From P36-A1 sp049478495 (lineage in GTDB: Bacteria; Bacillota_I; Bacilli_A; JAJDGJ01): a stretch of 64,000 bases of DNA. Below the pieces are notes generated by a model. The model made no database searches, was not told the origin of the DNA, and saw only the letters and a program-made list of their open reading frames with translations. The stretch lies in NCBI RefSeq assembly GCF_049478495.1, contig NZ_CP168083.1, positions 62,001 through 126,000 of the forward strand, written 5' to 3'. Positions 18,675 to 28,159 of this stretch are shown here, in pieces; position 1 is the stretch's first letter, and each line of letters starts with the position of its first letter. Position numbers and translations under genes: made by a program.

Positions 18675-18881
18675 ATGAAAAGAAATGTAACATATAATCA
18701 GTTTAATAATAAAGATATCTTCTTTATATTGATTTTACCAATGATCATAACAACGCTTATTGAATATGTAAATGTTGTAGATATACCGATTATTGCAAAT
18801 ATAGCAGGAATGATTTTATATATATCAGGTTATGAATTTTTCAGAAGCTATAGAACAAAAAGCACAAAATATGACTTATAA
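18675..18881 (+). CDS. Small two-segment membrane protein
   Basis: 68 residues with two hydrophobic stretches (about 16-34, IFFILILPMIITTLIEYV, and 37-54, VDIPIIANIAGMILYISG) and a basic C-terminal end (RSYRTKSTKYDL). It has a ribosome site (GAGGG) and is followed by a clear terminator, which supports a real gene. No family recognised. It lies between the ComFA-like gene and secA without forming an obvious operon with either. Confidence 0.6.
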   Translation: MKRNVTYNQFNNKDIFFILILPMIITTLIEYVNVVDIPIIANIAGMILYISGYEFFRSYRTKSTKYDL

Positions 18882-18887
18882 TATCTA

Positions 18888-18911
18888 AACAAGCCTAAAG
18901 GCTTGTTTTTT
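18888..18911 (+). terminator. Rho-independent terminator
   Basis: AACAAGCC, loop TAAA, GGCTTGTT and a T-run, 7 bp after the small membrane protein gene. The following 18912-19310 shows no gene. Confidence 0.85.
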
Positions 18912-19310
18912 GCTATATATTCACATAATAATCATATAATCGATCACTAATATTGTATAAAAATTTAACTAAATATATGTAAGAAAATAATAAAGTACGT
19001 GAATTTATGTTAAAAGCACACAATAAATATTCAATAAAACTAAAATAATTACATATAGTCAACTATACAATAAATACAAAATATAATCATTATAAAAAAT
19101 ACATTCAATTATTTATTAAGTATTTCATTGTGTTAAAATAAATGTTAAAATTAAAGAGAAACATTTTTACACTTGTTTATATGATTATTATATAAACTAT
19201 ATTATAAAAGTAATTTATTGAAATATTAATAGGGGAATTTTTAATTAAAGAATATAATATAGAAAGATAGTTTAGTATATACAGTATACATAAACTTTAA
19301 ATAGTAAAAA

Positions 19311-19319
19311 TGCTATAAT
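19311..19319 (+). promoter_or_regulatory. Extended -10 promoter of the secA operon
   Basis: TGCTATAAT, 20 nt upstream of the secA start and close before its ribosome site TAGGAG. No -35 is obvious. Confidence 0.55.
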
Positions 19320-19338
19320 CAAAAAGATAGGAGATGAT

Positions 19339-21672
19339 ATGATGGCTTCATTTTTTCAAAAGTTTTTTAACTTGGAAAAAAGACACTACGCTAAAGTAGA
19401 AAATATCGCTCGTGAAGTAGATGCTTTAAAGGATGAAATGAGCGCACTAAGCGATGAATTGTTAAAAGATAAAACAAGAGAATTTAAGTTAAGAATAGAA
19501 CAGGGTGAAACACTAGATGATGTTTTAGTTGAAGCATTTGCCGTTTCAAGAGAAGCGTGTAAACGAGCATTAGGACTTTATCCATTCTTTGTGCAACTAG
19601 TAGGTGGAATAGTAATGCACTTTGGGGATATAGCGGAAATGAAAACAGGTGAAGGTAAAACCTTAACTTCAGTAATGCCAGCTTATTTAAATGCATTAAG
19701 TGGTAAAGGAGTTCACATTGTTACAGTAAATGAATACCTTGCTAAGCGTGACTATCAAGAAATGGGTCAGGTTTTTTCATGGTTAGGATTGAGTGTTGGA
19801 TTAAATGAACAAGAATTGAATTCTAATATGAAAAAAGATGCATATTTAGCAGATATTACATATACTACAAACTCAGAATTAGGATTTGATTATTTAAGAG
19901 ATAACATGGTGCAAACCTTAGATCAAAGAGCATTAAGAGGATTAAACTTTGCCATAGTCGATGAAGTTGACTCTATCTTAATTGATGAATCAAGAACACC
20001 ATTAATTATTTCAGGTGGTCAAATGAATACGCAACAGTTATATACAATGGCAACAACTTTTGCAAAAGGATTAAAACCAGATGATTATGAAATAGATGCT
20101 AAAACTAAAAGTATAGTTCTAACAGCAAGTGGAATTGAAAAAGCTGAAAAAAGTTTTAAAATTAATAACTTATATGAATTAGAACATAATGCTTTAGTAC
20201 ACCATATTAATAATGCATTAAAAGCTAATTATATAATGCACAACGATGTTGATTATTTAGTAAGAGATGGAGAAGTAATGATTATTGATTCATTTACTGG
20301 ACGTATTATGGATGGAAGACAATATTCTGATGGTCTACATCAAGCAATTGAAGCTAAAGAAGGTGTCAAAATCAATGAAGAGACACAAACAATGGCAACA
20401 ATTACTTACCAAAACTTCTTTAGACTTTATGATAAATTAGCTGGTATGACTGGTACAGCAAAAACAGAAGAAGAAGAATTTTCTACTACATACAATATGT
20501 ATGTAATTGAAGTTCCAACAAATGTACCAGTAATTAGAGTAGATCAACCTGATAGAATTTATGCATCTAAATCAGCAAAATTCAAAGCATTAGCTGATGA
20601 TGTTAAAGAAAGATATGATAAAGGTCAACCAGTATTAATTGGTACTGTAGCAGTTGAAACTTCAGAAGAAATATCACAATTTTTAAAACAATTGAAAATT
20701 CCTCATGAAATTTTAAATGCTAAGAATCACGAAAGAGAAGCCGATATAATTGCTAAAGCAGGTCAAGTAAAATCAGTAACTATTGCAACTAATATGGCTG
20801 GTCGTGGTACCGATATTAAACTTTCAGATGAAACAAGAGCATTAGGTGGTTTAGCAGTAGTAGGTAGTGAAAGACACGAATCAAGACGTATTGACAACCA
20901 ATTACGTGGACGTTCAGGTCGTCAAGGAGATCCTGGAACTTCTGTGTTCTATATTTCATTTGAAGATGAATTATTATTACGTTTTGCTGGTCCAAAGCTT
21001 AGAGAAACATTTGATCAAAGTTTAGGTGATGAAGCCTTAACAAGTCCAATATTATCAAAAGCAATTGAAGGATCTCAAAAACGTGGTGAGGGATATAACT
21101 TTGATATAAGAAAACATTTATTAGAATATGATGATGTCATTAGTGCACATCGTAATAGAATGTATGAAGATAGAGATAAAGTTCTTAATGCTGAAGCAAT
21201 GAAAGATACAGTATTATCAATGATAGAAGATACAATAGATGTTATAGTAGGACAAAATTTCGATTATGAAACAAGTACAGTTAACATTGATAATTTAGTA
21301 ACGACATTAGAAGGACGTATTTTTGAACCAAAATCAATGAACAAAGAAGAAATTAAAGATAAATCATTTGATGAGTTAAAAGCATACTTAAAAGATCAAG
21401 CTAAAACTAAATGGTTAGAAGTAAGATCACAAAATTCTTCAAAATATCGTGAAATCGAAAAATTAATATTAATTTCAGTAATTGATAATTACTGGATGAT
21501 GCATATAGATACAATGTCTAAATTAAGAGAAGGAATTCACTTAAGAGCTTATGCTCAAAAATCACCAGTACAAGAATACCGTGATGAAGGAGATAAGCTA
21601 TTTGATGAACTTTTCGTCTCAATTTCACGTGATGTTACATTCTCAGTGATGAATTTAACATTTAAAAGGTAA
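19339..21672 (+). CDS. secA: Preprotein translocase ATPase SecA
   Basis: 777 residues. SecA drives export through SecYEG by ATP hydrolysis at the inner face of the membrane. Visible motifs: EMKTGEGKTLTS (Walker A, near residue 98), the DEVD box (VDEVDSILIDE), TNSELGFDYLRDNM, TITYQNFFRLYDKLAGMTGT, TNMAGRGTDIKL and QLRGRSGRQGDPG in the second nucleotide domain, and the scaffold/wing end DNYWMMHIDTMSKLREGIHLR. The protein stops at NLTFKR, so the flexible tail with its zinc-binding CxCx8CH motif is missing, making it shorter than the usual 830-840. Either ATG 19339 or 19342 could start it; TAGGAG lies 5 or 8 nt upstream. It heads a five-gene cluster. Confidence 0.95.
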   Translation: MMASFFQKFFNLEKRHYAKVENIAREVDALKDEMSALSDELLKDKTREFKLRIEQGETLDDVLVEAFAVSREACKRALGLYPFFVQLVGGIVMHFGDIAEMKTGEGKTLTSVMPAYLNALSGKGVHIVTVNEYLAKRDYQEMGQVFSWLGLSVGLNEQELNSNMKKDAYLADITYTTNSELGFDYLRDNMVQTLDQRALRGLNFAIVDEVDSILIDESRTPLIISGGQMNTQQLYTMATTFAKGLKPDDYEIDAKTKSIVLTASGIEKAEKSFKINNLYELEHNALVHHINNALKANYIMHNDVDYLVRDGEVMIIDSFTGRIMDGRQYSDGLHQAIEAKEGVKINEETQTMATITYQNFFRLYDKLAGMTGTAKTEEEEFSTTYNMYVIEVPTNVPVIRVDQPDRIYASKSAKFKALADDVKERYDKGQPVLIGTVAVETSEEISQFLKQLKIPHEILNAKNHEREADIIAKAGQVKSVTIATNMAGRGTDIKLSDETRALGGLAVVGSERHESRRIDNQLRGRSGRQGDPGTSVFYISFEDELLLRFAGPKLRETFDQSLGDEALTSPILSKAIEGSQKRGEGYNFDIRKHLLEYDDVISAHRNRMYEDRDKVLNAEAMKDTVLSMIEDTIDVIVGQNFDYETSTVNIDNLVTTLEGRIFEPKSMNKEEIKDKSFDELKAYLKDQAKTKWLEVRSQNSSKYREIEKLILISVIDNYWMMHIDTMSKLREGIHLRAYAQKSPVQEYRDEGDKLFDELFVSISRDVTFSVMNLTFKR

Positions 21673-21677
21673 ATTAG

Positions 21678-22781
21678 ATGGAAAGCTATGAAATAAAACA
21701 AATACTTAAACACATTAACCAACAGCTTAAACTGTTGGTTGATGATGTTTATTTAGATGATCTAAATAAAAAAGTAACAGAAATTGAAGAACAAATGATA
21801 GATCCAAATTTTTATTCAGATCAAAAACATGTAGCAAGCACAACAGCAACTCTTAGTGCTAATAAAGATATATTATCTAGACATCATAATATTAAAAATT
21901 TAATAAGTGATATAGAAGACTACTTGAAAATGTATAATGAAGATGAAGACATTGATATATTAAATGAATTAAATATAAACATCTTACAACTTCAAAAACA
22001 ATATGAAAAGTTTGAAATATTACTATTATTAGATGAAGAATATGATAAAAATGATGCTTTGGTAGAAATCTATGTTGGTGCTGGTGGAACAGAAAGTCAA
22101 GATTGGGTAGATATGTTGTACAAGATGTATTTAGCTTATGCAAAAGACAAAGGTTTTAAAATAGAAATTGTAAGTGCAAATTATGCTATTGATGTGGGAA
22201 TCAAAAGCATAACTTTAAAAGTTAAAGGTATCTATGCCTATGGACTACTGAAAAATGAAAAAGGAGTACATCGATTGATAAGAATTTCGCCATTTGATCA
22301 TGGTGATCGTCGACATACTACTTTTGCAATGGTAAGTATTGCACCAATATTAGAAGATGTTGATACAGTAGAAATCAACGAAAATGATTTAGTGATAGAT
22401 ACTTACAAATCTAGTGGTGCTGGAGGACAATCTGTTAACACAACAGATTCTGCAGTCAGAATTAGTCATAAACCAACAAACATTGTTGTTACAAGTCAGA
22501 ATCAACGTTCGCAATTGCAAAATAAACAAGAAGCACTACAAGTCTTAAAAGCAAAACTAGTTGAAAAGCAACTAGAAGAAAAGAAAAAGCAATTGCAACT
22601 GTTAAAGGGAGAAAGTCAAGATGTGAATTTCGGTTCACAAATAAGAACCTATGTATTTCATCCATATTCAATGATAAAAGATCACCGCTCAAATTATGAA
22701 TCAAGCAATCCAGGTGATGTATTATCAGGTAAATTAGATGAAGTAATAAATTCGGTTTTAAGAGCAAGCAAAGGAAGGTGA
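21678..22781 (+). CDS. prfB: Peptide chain release factor 2 (no frameshift site)
   Basis: 367 residues. RF2 ends translation at UGA and UAA. The stop-recognition tripeptide is seen in RISPFDHGDRRHTTF (SPF) and the peptidyl-transferase motif in SGAGGQSVNTTDSAV (GGQ). Unlike most bacterial prfB genes, the frame is continuous from the ATG; there is no in-frame TGA near codon 25. It ends in TGA (22779-22781), the only TGA stop I found among the genes of this window, and its last codons (GGAAGGTGA) double as the ribosome site of ftsE. It follows secA by 5 bp. Confidence 0.95.
   Translation: MESYEIKQILKHINQQLKLLVDDVYLDDLNKKVTEIEEQMIDPNFYSDQKHVASTTATLSANKDILSRHHNIKNLISDIEDYLKMYNEDEDIDILNELNINILQLQKQYEKFEILLLLDEEYDKNDALVEIYVGAGGTESQDWVDMLYKMYLAYAKDKGFKIEIVSANYAIDVGIKSITLKVKGIYAYGLLKNEKGVHRLIRISPFDHGDRRHTTFAMVSIAPILEDVDTVEINENDLVIDTYKSSGAGGQSVNTTDSAVRISHKPTNIVVTSQNQRSQLQNKQEALQVLKAKLVEKQLEEKKKQLQLLKGESQDVNFGSQIRTYVFHPYSMIKDHRSNYESSNPGDVLSGKLDEVINSVLRASKGR
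21717..21740 (+). other. Perfect hairpin inside the start of prfB
   Basis: AACCAACAG, loop CTTAAA and CTGTTGGTT form a perfect 9-bp stem at codons 14-21, close to where other prfB genes carry their frameshift signal. Its function, if any, is not known. Confidence 0.55.
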
Positions 22782-22785
22782 TACA

Positions 22786-23484
22786 ATGATTAAATTTACA
22801 AACGTAACCAAAATGTATCGTAAAGGTCGTGTTCACGCATTAAACAACGTATCTTTATTTATAGGAAAAGGGGAATTTGTTTATGTAATCGGACCTACTG
22901 GGGCTGGGAAATCAACTTTTATCAAGTTGCTATACAGGGAAGAAAGACCGACTTCAGGAACAGTTGAAGTCAATAACATTGTGGTAAATAAACTACCTAA
23001 TAGAAAAGTACCACATTATAGAAGACATATTGGAGTAGTATTTCAAGATTACAAATTACTACCTAAAAAAACAGTATATGAAAATATTGCATTTGCTTTA
23101 GAAGTTATTGGGAAACATCCTAGTCAAATTAGAAAACAAGTACTTAATGTACTACAATTAGTTGGATTAGAAGAAAAAGCAAAAGCCTTTCCACATGAAC
23201 TTTCAGGTGGACAACAACAACGTGTTGCAATAGCACGTGCAATTATCAATGATCCTGCAGTAGTAATCGCCGATGAACCTACAGGTAATCTAGATCCAGA
23301 ATCATCAAAAGAAATCATGAACCTATTAGAAGAAATCTCACATAGAGGAACAACAATAGTAATGGTTACTCATGATAGACAAATGGTTAATACTTATAAG
23401 CATAGAACAATAACAATAGAAAGTGGTTATATTAGCCACGATACGATGGGTGGTGGATATAATGATAATCTACAAACTTGGTAG
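22786..23484 (+). CDS. ftsE: Cell division ATP-binding protein FtsE
   Basis: 232-residue ABC ATPase: Walker A GPTGAGKST (residues about 36-44), Q-loop VVFQDYKLLP, signature LSGGQQQRVAIARA, Walker B VIADEPTGNLD and switch His in VTHDRQ. It pairs with FtsX to couple cytoplasmic ATP hydrolysis to extracellular peptidoglycan hydrolases at the division site or side wall. The start is set by GGAAGGTG 6 nt upstream, which is the 3' end of prfB. Its own 3' end overlaps ftsX by 23 bp. Confidence 0.95.
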   Translation: MIKFTNVTKMYRKGRVHALNNVSLFIGKGEFVYVIGPTGAGKSTFIKLLYREERPTSGTVEVNNIVVNKLPNRKVPHYRRHIGVVFQDYKLLPKKTVYENIAFALEVIGKHPSQIRKQVLNVLQLVGLEEKAKAFPHELSGGQQQRVAIARAIINDPAVVIADEPTGNLDPESSKEIMNLLEEISHRGTTIVMVTHDRQMVNTYKHRTITIESGYISHDTMGGGYNDNLQTW

Positions 23485-24376
23485 ACACCTAAAAAATGCA
23501 GTACTAGGAATCTTTCGTAATTTCTGGATGTCATTCTCAGCCATTACAGCCGTAGCAGTTACACTTGTTTTAGTTGCCTTATTCTCAGTATTATCATTAA
23601 ATGTAAATAGCATGATGGATTCAATTGAACAAAACATAACAATTAGAGCACTAGTTGATAATGGTTATGATGAAAAAAATATCTATAATGCCGATACTAA
23701 AAAAGATCCTCTAGGGGATAAAATAAGAGCTATAGATGGCGTTTCAAAAGTAGAGTTTGTACACAAAGATGTTGAATTTGAAAAATATATTCAATCAGTT
23801 GGAGAAAATGGCTCTATTTATGAAAGATTTAAAGATGATAATCCAATGTCACACGTTTATAAAATTACCTTAGCTGAAGGAAATAGTGACTATGATGGAA
23901 TATCAAAGAAAATACAAGCAATAGAAGGAATAAAATCTGTAAACTATGGAACAGGTGGAATTCACAAATTAGTGGAACTATTTGATAAAGTTTCAGGAGT
24001 AATGTTATTTTTCATGTCAGCATTAATATTACTAGCAGTATTCTTAATTTCAAATACTATTAAACTTACTATTTATGCAAGGAAAAATGAAATATCTATA
24101 ATGAGACTAGTAGGAGCTTCAAATGGATATATTAGATTCCCATTTATATTAGAAGGAATATTAATAGGTATACTTGGTTCAATAATACCAATAGTTGCTA
24201 CATTATTTGCTTATGAAAAATTAATGGCAGAATATAGCAATGGATTTGTATCATCAAGCCTAATACTTGCTCCAACTTCTCAAGTAGAACTAGTAGCACT
24301 TGGTTTATTAGTAATAGGTGCAGTTGTAGGTATGGTAGGATCACTTATTTCAGTAAGTAGATATTTAAAAGTATAG
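23462..24376 (+). CDS. ftsX: Cell division protein FtsX
   Basis: 304 residues from ATG 23462. An upstream in-frame ATG (23423) would add 13 residues lying inside ftsE, but 23462 has a GGTGG ribosome site and gives the usual N-terminus (YKLGRHLKNAVLGIFRNFWM). Layout: cytoplasmic start, membrane segment near residues 22-44, an extracellular domain to about residue 165, then three membrane segments (about 178-205, 225-250, 275-298), as in other FtsX proteins. The extracellular loop is where the partner hydrolase, encoded next, is expected to bind. Confidence 0.92.
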   Translation: MIIYKLGRHLKNAVLGIFRNFWMSFSAITAVAVTLVLVALFSVLSLNVNSMMDSIEQNITIRALVDNGYDEKNIYNADTKKDPLGDKIRAIDGVSKVEFVHKDVEFEKYIQSVGENGSIYERFKDDNPMSHVYKITLAEGNSDYDGISKKIQAIEGIKSVNYGTGGIHKLVELFDKVSGVMLFFMSALILLAVFLISNTIKLTIYARKNEISIMRLVGASNGYIRFPFILEGILIGILGSIIPIVATLFAYEKLMAEYSNGFVSSSLILAPTSQVELVALGLLVIGAVVGMVGSLISVSRYLKV

Positions 24377-24408
24377 AATAACTGAAATTTACAAATAGGG
24401 GGTTGCAT

Positions 24409-25665
24409 ATGAAATTTGTAAAAGCAGTTTTAGCTTTAGGTTTGTTTACAGCTTCAATATCATTAATCAATGTCAATGCAGAAATAGATTTCTCTGCTAA
24501 TGAAGCTCACTATCAAAAGTTATGTGCTAAAAGATCAAGTTTTAACGCTAATAAAAAAACATGTACTGCATTTGAAAGCTATCTAAAACAACAAAAATCA
24601 GATAGTGAAGCATCAGCAAAGTCTATTCAAGGTGAAATAAGCTCAATAAAAGGAGATATTTCTAAATTACTAGAAGCGATCAATAAAAATGCAGCACTAA
24701 TAGAAACAAAGAAAAAAGATGTAACAAGAACAAATGAAGAAATAAAAATTGCAGAAGAAAACATCAAAAAATTAGAAGCTGAAATAAAATCTAGAATTGC
24801 ATTAATGCAAGAAATTAATGGCGAAAATTTTGTAATAGATTTTCTAATGAGCTCAGCAAGTCTAGATGATTTATTCACTAAAATGGATGGTATAAATGCA
24901 ATTAACTTTTCAAACACAGAATCAATAAAAGATTTAAGTGCACTTAAAAGCTCTCTAGCAGAGAAAAAAGTACAATTAGAAAAAGAGCAAAAAGAATTAG
25001 TAGAATATGAAAAAACACAAAATGAAATGTTAACTGAATATCGTAAAAAAGAAAAAGATTTATTTGTGAAGTTAGAAGATGAGCACAAAAAGAAATCAGT
25101 TTATAATAGCAAGTTAAACAATTTAAATATTAATGATTTAGTAGCTCAAGTTGGTAAATCAGGAACACTACAAATTCCAGTTTCACATGCAGTTGTAACT
25201 GCAACAGCATGGTACTATCCAGCAAGCTTTGGTGGAGGTTGGCACCCAGGTATTGACCTTGCGGCAAATACAGGAACACCAATCAAAGCACCTGCAAATG
25301 GAGTAGTACTATTAACAGGTAATGGATTAGGTTATGGAAACTATATGGTAACAGCACACCAAATCGGAAATGATACATATACATTTGTATATGGACATAT
25401 GAGTAGATATGCAAACTTTGGTTCTTCAATTAAACAAGGACAAACAGTTGCCTATGTAGGATCAACAGGAAACTCAACGGGACCTCATCTACATATGGAA
25501 ATATTTAAGCATACTGGAAAATCATTAAAAAATGTTATAAACACTTATAGAGCAAATGGAGATTTATATTTTGGTCTAGGTTATGCAAGTGTAGGTAGTT
25601 GTTCTAATGTATGTCGACTTAAACCACATTCAGTATTCGGTTTAAAATATGGACAATCATATTAA
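24409..25665 (+). CDS. Secreted coiled-coil M23 peptidoglycan endopeptidase (PcsB/EnvC-like, FtsEX partner)
   Basis: 418 residues. A signal peptide (MKFVKAVLALGLFTASISLI, cleavage near VNA-EI) is followed by a long coiled coil (about 55-235, rich in Lys, Glu, Ile) and a C-terminal LytM/M23 domain. Zinc ligands are seen in HPGIDLAANTG (H, D) and HLHMEIF, with YGHMS as the other conserved His. It should cut peptide cross-links in the cell wall once activated by FtsEX. Start: ATG 24409 with GGGGG 6 nt upstream, rather than the TTG two codons earlier. Last gene of the secA cluster; terminator follows. Confidence 0.9.
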   Translation: MKFVKAVLALGLFTASISLINVNAEIDFSANEAHYQKLCAKRSSFNANKKTCTAFESYLKQQKSDSEASAKSIQGEISSIKGDISKLLEAINKNAALIETKKKDVTRTNEEIKIAEENIKKLEAEIKSRIALMQEINGENFVIDFLMSSASLDDLFTKMDGINAINFSNTESIKDLSALKSSLAEKKVQLEKEQKELVEYEKTQNEMLTEYRKKEKDLFVKLEDEHKKKSVYNSKLNNLNINDLVAQVGKSGTLQIPVSHAVVTATAWYYPASFGGGWHPGIDLAANTGTPIKAPANGVVLLTGNGLGYGNYMVTAHQIGNDTYTFVYGHMSRYANFGSSIKQGQTVAYVGSTGNSTGPHLHMEIFKHTGKSLKNVINTYRANGDLYFGLGYASVGSCSNVCRLKPHSVFGLKYGQSY

Positions 25666-25691
25666 TCCTAAACGACATTAAGTCAATCACT

Positions 25692-25721
25692 AGGAGGTAA
25701 CAATAGTTACCTCCTTTTTTT
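25692..25721 (+). terminator. Rho-independent terminator
   Basis: AGGAGGTAAC and GTTACCTCCT with a 4-nt loop and a T-run, ending the secA-prfB-ftsEX-M23 unit. Confidence 0.9.
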
Positions 25722-25883
25722 ATAACAACCTAATTAGTTTAGATTTAATAAATATAAATATACGTATTTTTATATTAAATACAACTTAATTTAAAGATAT
25801 AATAATTTAAAATCTAAACAAAAGAACTAGTAAAAACAATAATTATAAAGTAATATATATTACATAAATACAGCAATATCAAA

Positions 25884-25892
25884 TGTTATAAT
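25884..25892 (+). promoter_or_regulatory. Extended -10 promoter of the DUF2130 gene
   Basis: TGTTATAAT, 26 nt upstream of the start codon, with GAAGGGGAG between as ribosome site. Confidence 0.6.
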
Positions 25893-25918
25893 TAACAATA
25901 TAGAAGGGGAGTTAAATA

Positions 25919-27526
25919 ATGCACGAAATAAAATGTCCACACTGTCATAAAAGCTTTACAATTGATGAAGCAGGTTATGCAGATATATTAGCACAAGTCC
26001 GAACAAAAGAGTTTTCAAAAGAAGTAGAAGAAAAAATAAAGCTACTAGATCAACAACATGAAAATGAAAAAGAGTTAATCACAGAAAAAGCTAAGAATAG
26101 TCTTGAGCAAGAACTTGCCAAAAAAGATAAAGATTTAGAAAGTTTAAAAAGTGAAATATTAATAAAAGAAAAAGACAGTGAAGCAGCAGTTACAAATGCT
26201 AAAAATGAAATGAATGAATTAATAAACACCAAAAACAATATGATTAAAGAACTACAAACAAAAGCAGAATCATATTATGAGCAAAAAGAACTAGAAATAA
26301 AACAGGCAATAATTGATAAAGACAAAGAGCTTGTAGCTTTAAATAATAAAATAGATGGTTTATTAAATGACAACAAACTAGAATTAGAAAAAAACCAATC
26401 ATTAAATGATAAAAAAATCGCAGATAAAGATATATTAATAGTTCAACTTGAAGCAAAAGCAAAACAAATAGAATCTGCAAAAGAAGCAGAAAAAGAAAAA
26501 GCAGTTAATTCTAAAAATGAAGAAATGGAAAAACTAAAAAACAAAATAAACGACATAGAAAATAATAATAAATTTGAACTACAAAATTTACAATCAAGTA
26601 AAGAAAAAGAAATTATTGAGCTTAAAAGTGAATTACAATTAAAAGATATAAAAATAGAACTTGATAAAACCGCATTGAAAGAAAAATATGAAATGGTTAT
26701 AAATCAAAAGAATGAAGAAGTAGCCTTTTATAAAGACTTTAAAGCTAAACAATCAACTAAAATGATAGGAGAAAGTTTAGAATTACATTGTGAGAATGAG
26801 TTTAATAGTATAAGAATGAGTGCATTTCCAAATGCCAACTTCTATAAAGATAATGATGTTGCATCTGGAAGTAAAGGAGATTATATCTATAGAGAAAACG
26901 ATATAAATGGTACAGAAATAATCTCAATAATGTTTGAAATGAAAAATGAAGCAGACGATACATCAAGTAAACATAAAAATCAAGATTTCTTCAAAAAATT
27001 AGATAAAGATAGAAAAGATAAAAAATGTGAATACGCCGTTTTAGTATCAACATTAGAAGCTGATAGTGACTTATATAACAAAGGCATAGTAGATGTATCA
27101 TTTGAGTATGATAAAATGTATGTCATAAGACCTCAATTCTTTATACCACTAATAACACTACTTAGAAATGCTGCAATGAGATCATTACACTACAAAAATG
27201 AATTAGATTTAATAAGACAACAAAATATCGATGTAACAAACTTTGAATCTGATCTAAATACGTTTAAATCAGCATTTGAAAAAAATTATCTAAGTGCAAG
27301 TAATAACTTTGAAAAAGCTATTATAGACATAGATAAATCAATTGCTAGTTTAGAAAAAGTTAAAAAAAGTTTACTTACTTCAGAAAATCAATTAAGACTT
27401 GCAAATAATAAAGCAGAAGATCTAACAATAAAAAAACTAGTTAAAAAGAATCCAACAATGAAAGAAAAATTTGATGATTTAAAAAATACAGTAGATGTAG
27501 ATTTAATTGAAACAAACAAAGTATAA
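25919..27526 (+). CDS. DUF2130 coiled-coil protein
   Basis: 535 residues. The N-terminus reads IKCPHCHKSFTIDEAGYADI, the usual opening of DUF2130 proteins with a CxxC pair. A long charged coiled coil follows (about 35-285). The DUF2130 domain proper (about 285-430) has YKDFKAKQSTKMIGESLE, a nuclease-like YIYRENDINGTEIISIMFEMKNE with an Asp/Glu/Lys pattern, and EYAVLVSTLEAD. A second helical region closes the protein. DUF2130 has been linked to the PD-(D/E)xK nuclease fold, which the FEMKNE strand would fit; activity is unproven. Monocistronic. Confidence 0.8.
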   Translation: MHEIKCPHCHKSFTIDEAGYADILAQVRTKEFSKEVEEKIKLLDQQHENEKELITEKAKNSLEQELAKKDKDLESLKSEILIKEKDSEAAVTNAKNEMNELINTKNNMIKELQTKAESYYEQKELEIKQAIIDKDKELVALNNKIDGLLNDNKLELEKNQSLNDKKIADKDILIVQLEAKAKQIESAKEAEKEKAVNSKNEEMEKLKNKINDIENNNKFELQNLQSSKEKEIIELKSELQLKDIKIELDKTALKEKYEMVINQKNEEVAFYKDFKAKQSTKMIGESLELHCENEFNSIRMSAFPNANFYKDNDVASGSKGDYIYRENDINGTEIISIMFEMKNEADDTSSKHKNQDFFKKLDKDRKDKKCEYAVLVSTLEADSDLYNKGIVDVSFEYDKMYVIRPQFFIPLITLLRNAAMRSLHYKNELDLIRQQNIDVTNFESDLNTFKSAFEKNYLSASNNFEKAIIDIDKSIASLEKVKKSLLTSENQLRLANNKAEDLTIKKLVKKNPTMKEKFDDLKNTVDVDLIETNKV

Positions 27527-27554
27527 AACATAAAAAATAAGAATTAAAATACTA

Positions 27555-27585
27555 AACATGGCTAATAATATAGCCATGTTTTTTT
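27555..27585 (+). terminator. Rho-independent terminator
   Basis: AACATGGCTA and TAGCCATGTT with a short loop and a T-run, 28 bp past the DUF2130 gene. From 27586 to about 27940 I see no gene. Confidence 0.88.
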
Positions 27586-27945
27586 GTTTTAAAAAAGTAT
27601 TTAAAACCAAATTAGATGATAAAAATGAATAATTCAGTAATATTAGAAATAAATCTAAAATAAAAATCTTAAATATTAAACCAATATATTATATAGAAGA
27701 TAAATATTTGTTAGTAGAAATAACTATAATATATATAAATAACAAAATATAAGAAATAGATAATATAAAATTTAATTGCATTATTGTAAATAAGAAAATA
27801 TAATATATTGCATTTGTAAATTATATAAAAATATTATAAAATTAGTTGACTAGTCTCTAAAAAGGCAAAAAACACTATAAAAACATGTGAAAAATGTAAT
27901 TTTAGCGAAAAGTACACGAGTTCACAAAAAAGACAATAGTTTTAT

Positions 27946-28001
27946 TTGACACTGTATTTTACTTTCTAATTACTGTTTTTTTAACTAAAACCGGTTACAA
28001 T
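27946..28001 (+). promoter_or_regulatory. Putative promoter and LacI-type operator of the hut operon
   Basis: A consensus -35 (TTGACA, 27946-27951) is followed by only weak -10 candidates near 27967-27976. Downstream, TAAAACCGGTTACA (about 27985-27998) is centred on the perfect palindrome AACCGGTT and resembles operators of LacI/GalR-family regulators, including CcpA sites. This would fit carbon-source control of histidine use. No regulator gene is adjacent, so this is inference. Confidence 0.35.
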
Positions 28002-28159
28002 GTATGTTTTAAACAAAATTTAGAATAAATAATACAAATTTTTGGCAATATTAATAAAATTAATAGTGCATTAACTGAAGCAATAGGTTGATACTATTAT
28101 TTTATAAGGATATAATGAACTCAAACAAATTATTTCTTTTTGAGAGGAGAAAAAATAAA

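Noticed and set aside
21678..21780. Programmed +1 frameshift in prfB
   Set aside because: The RF2 frame is continuous from the ATG with no in-frame TGA and no CTTTGA-type slip site.
23423..23461. Earlier ATG for ftsX
   Set aside because: Adds 13 residues inside ftsE without a ribosome site; the ATG at 23462 gives the family-typical N-terminus.
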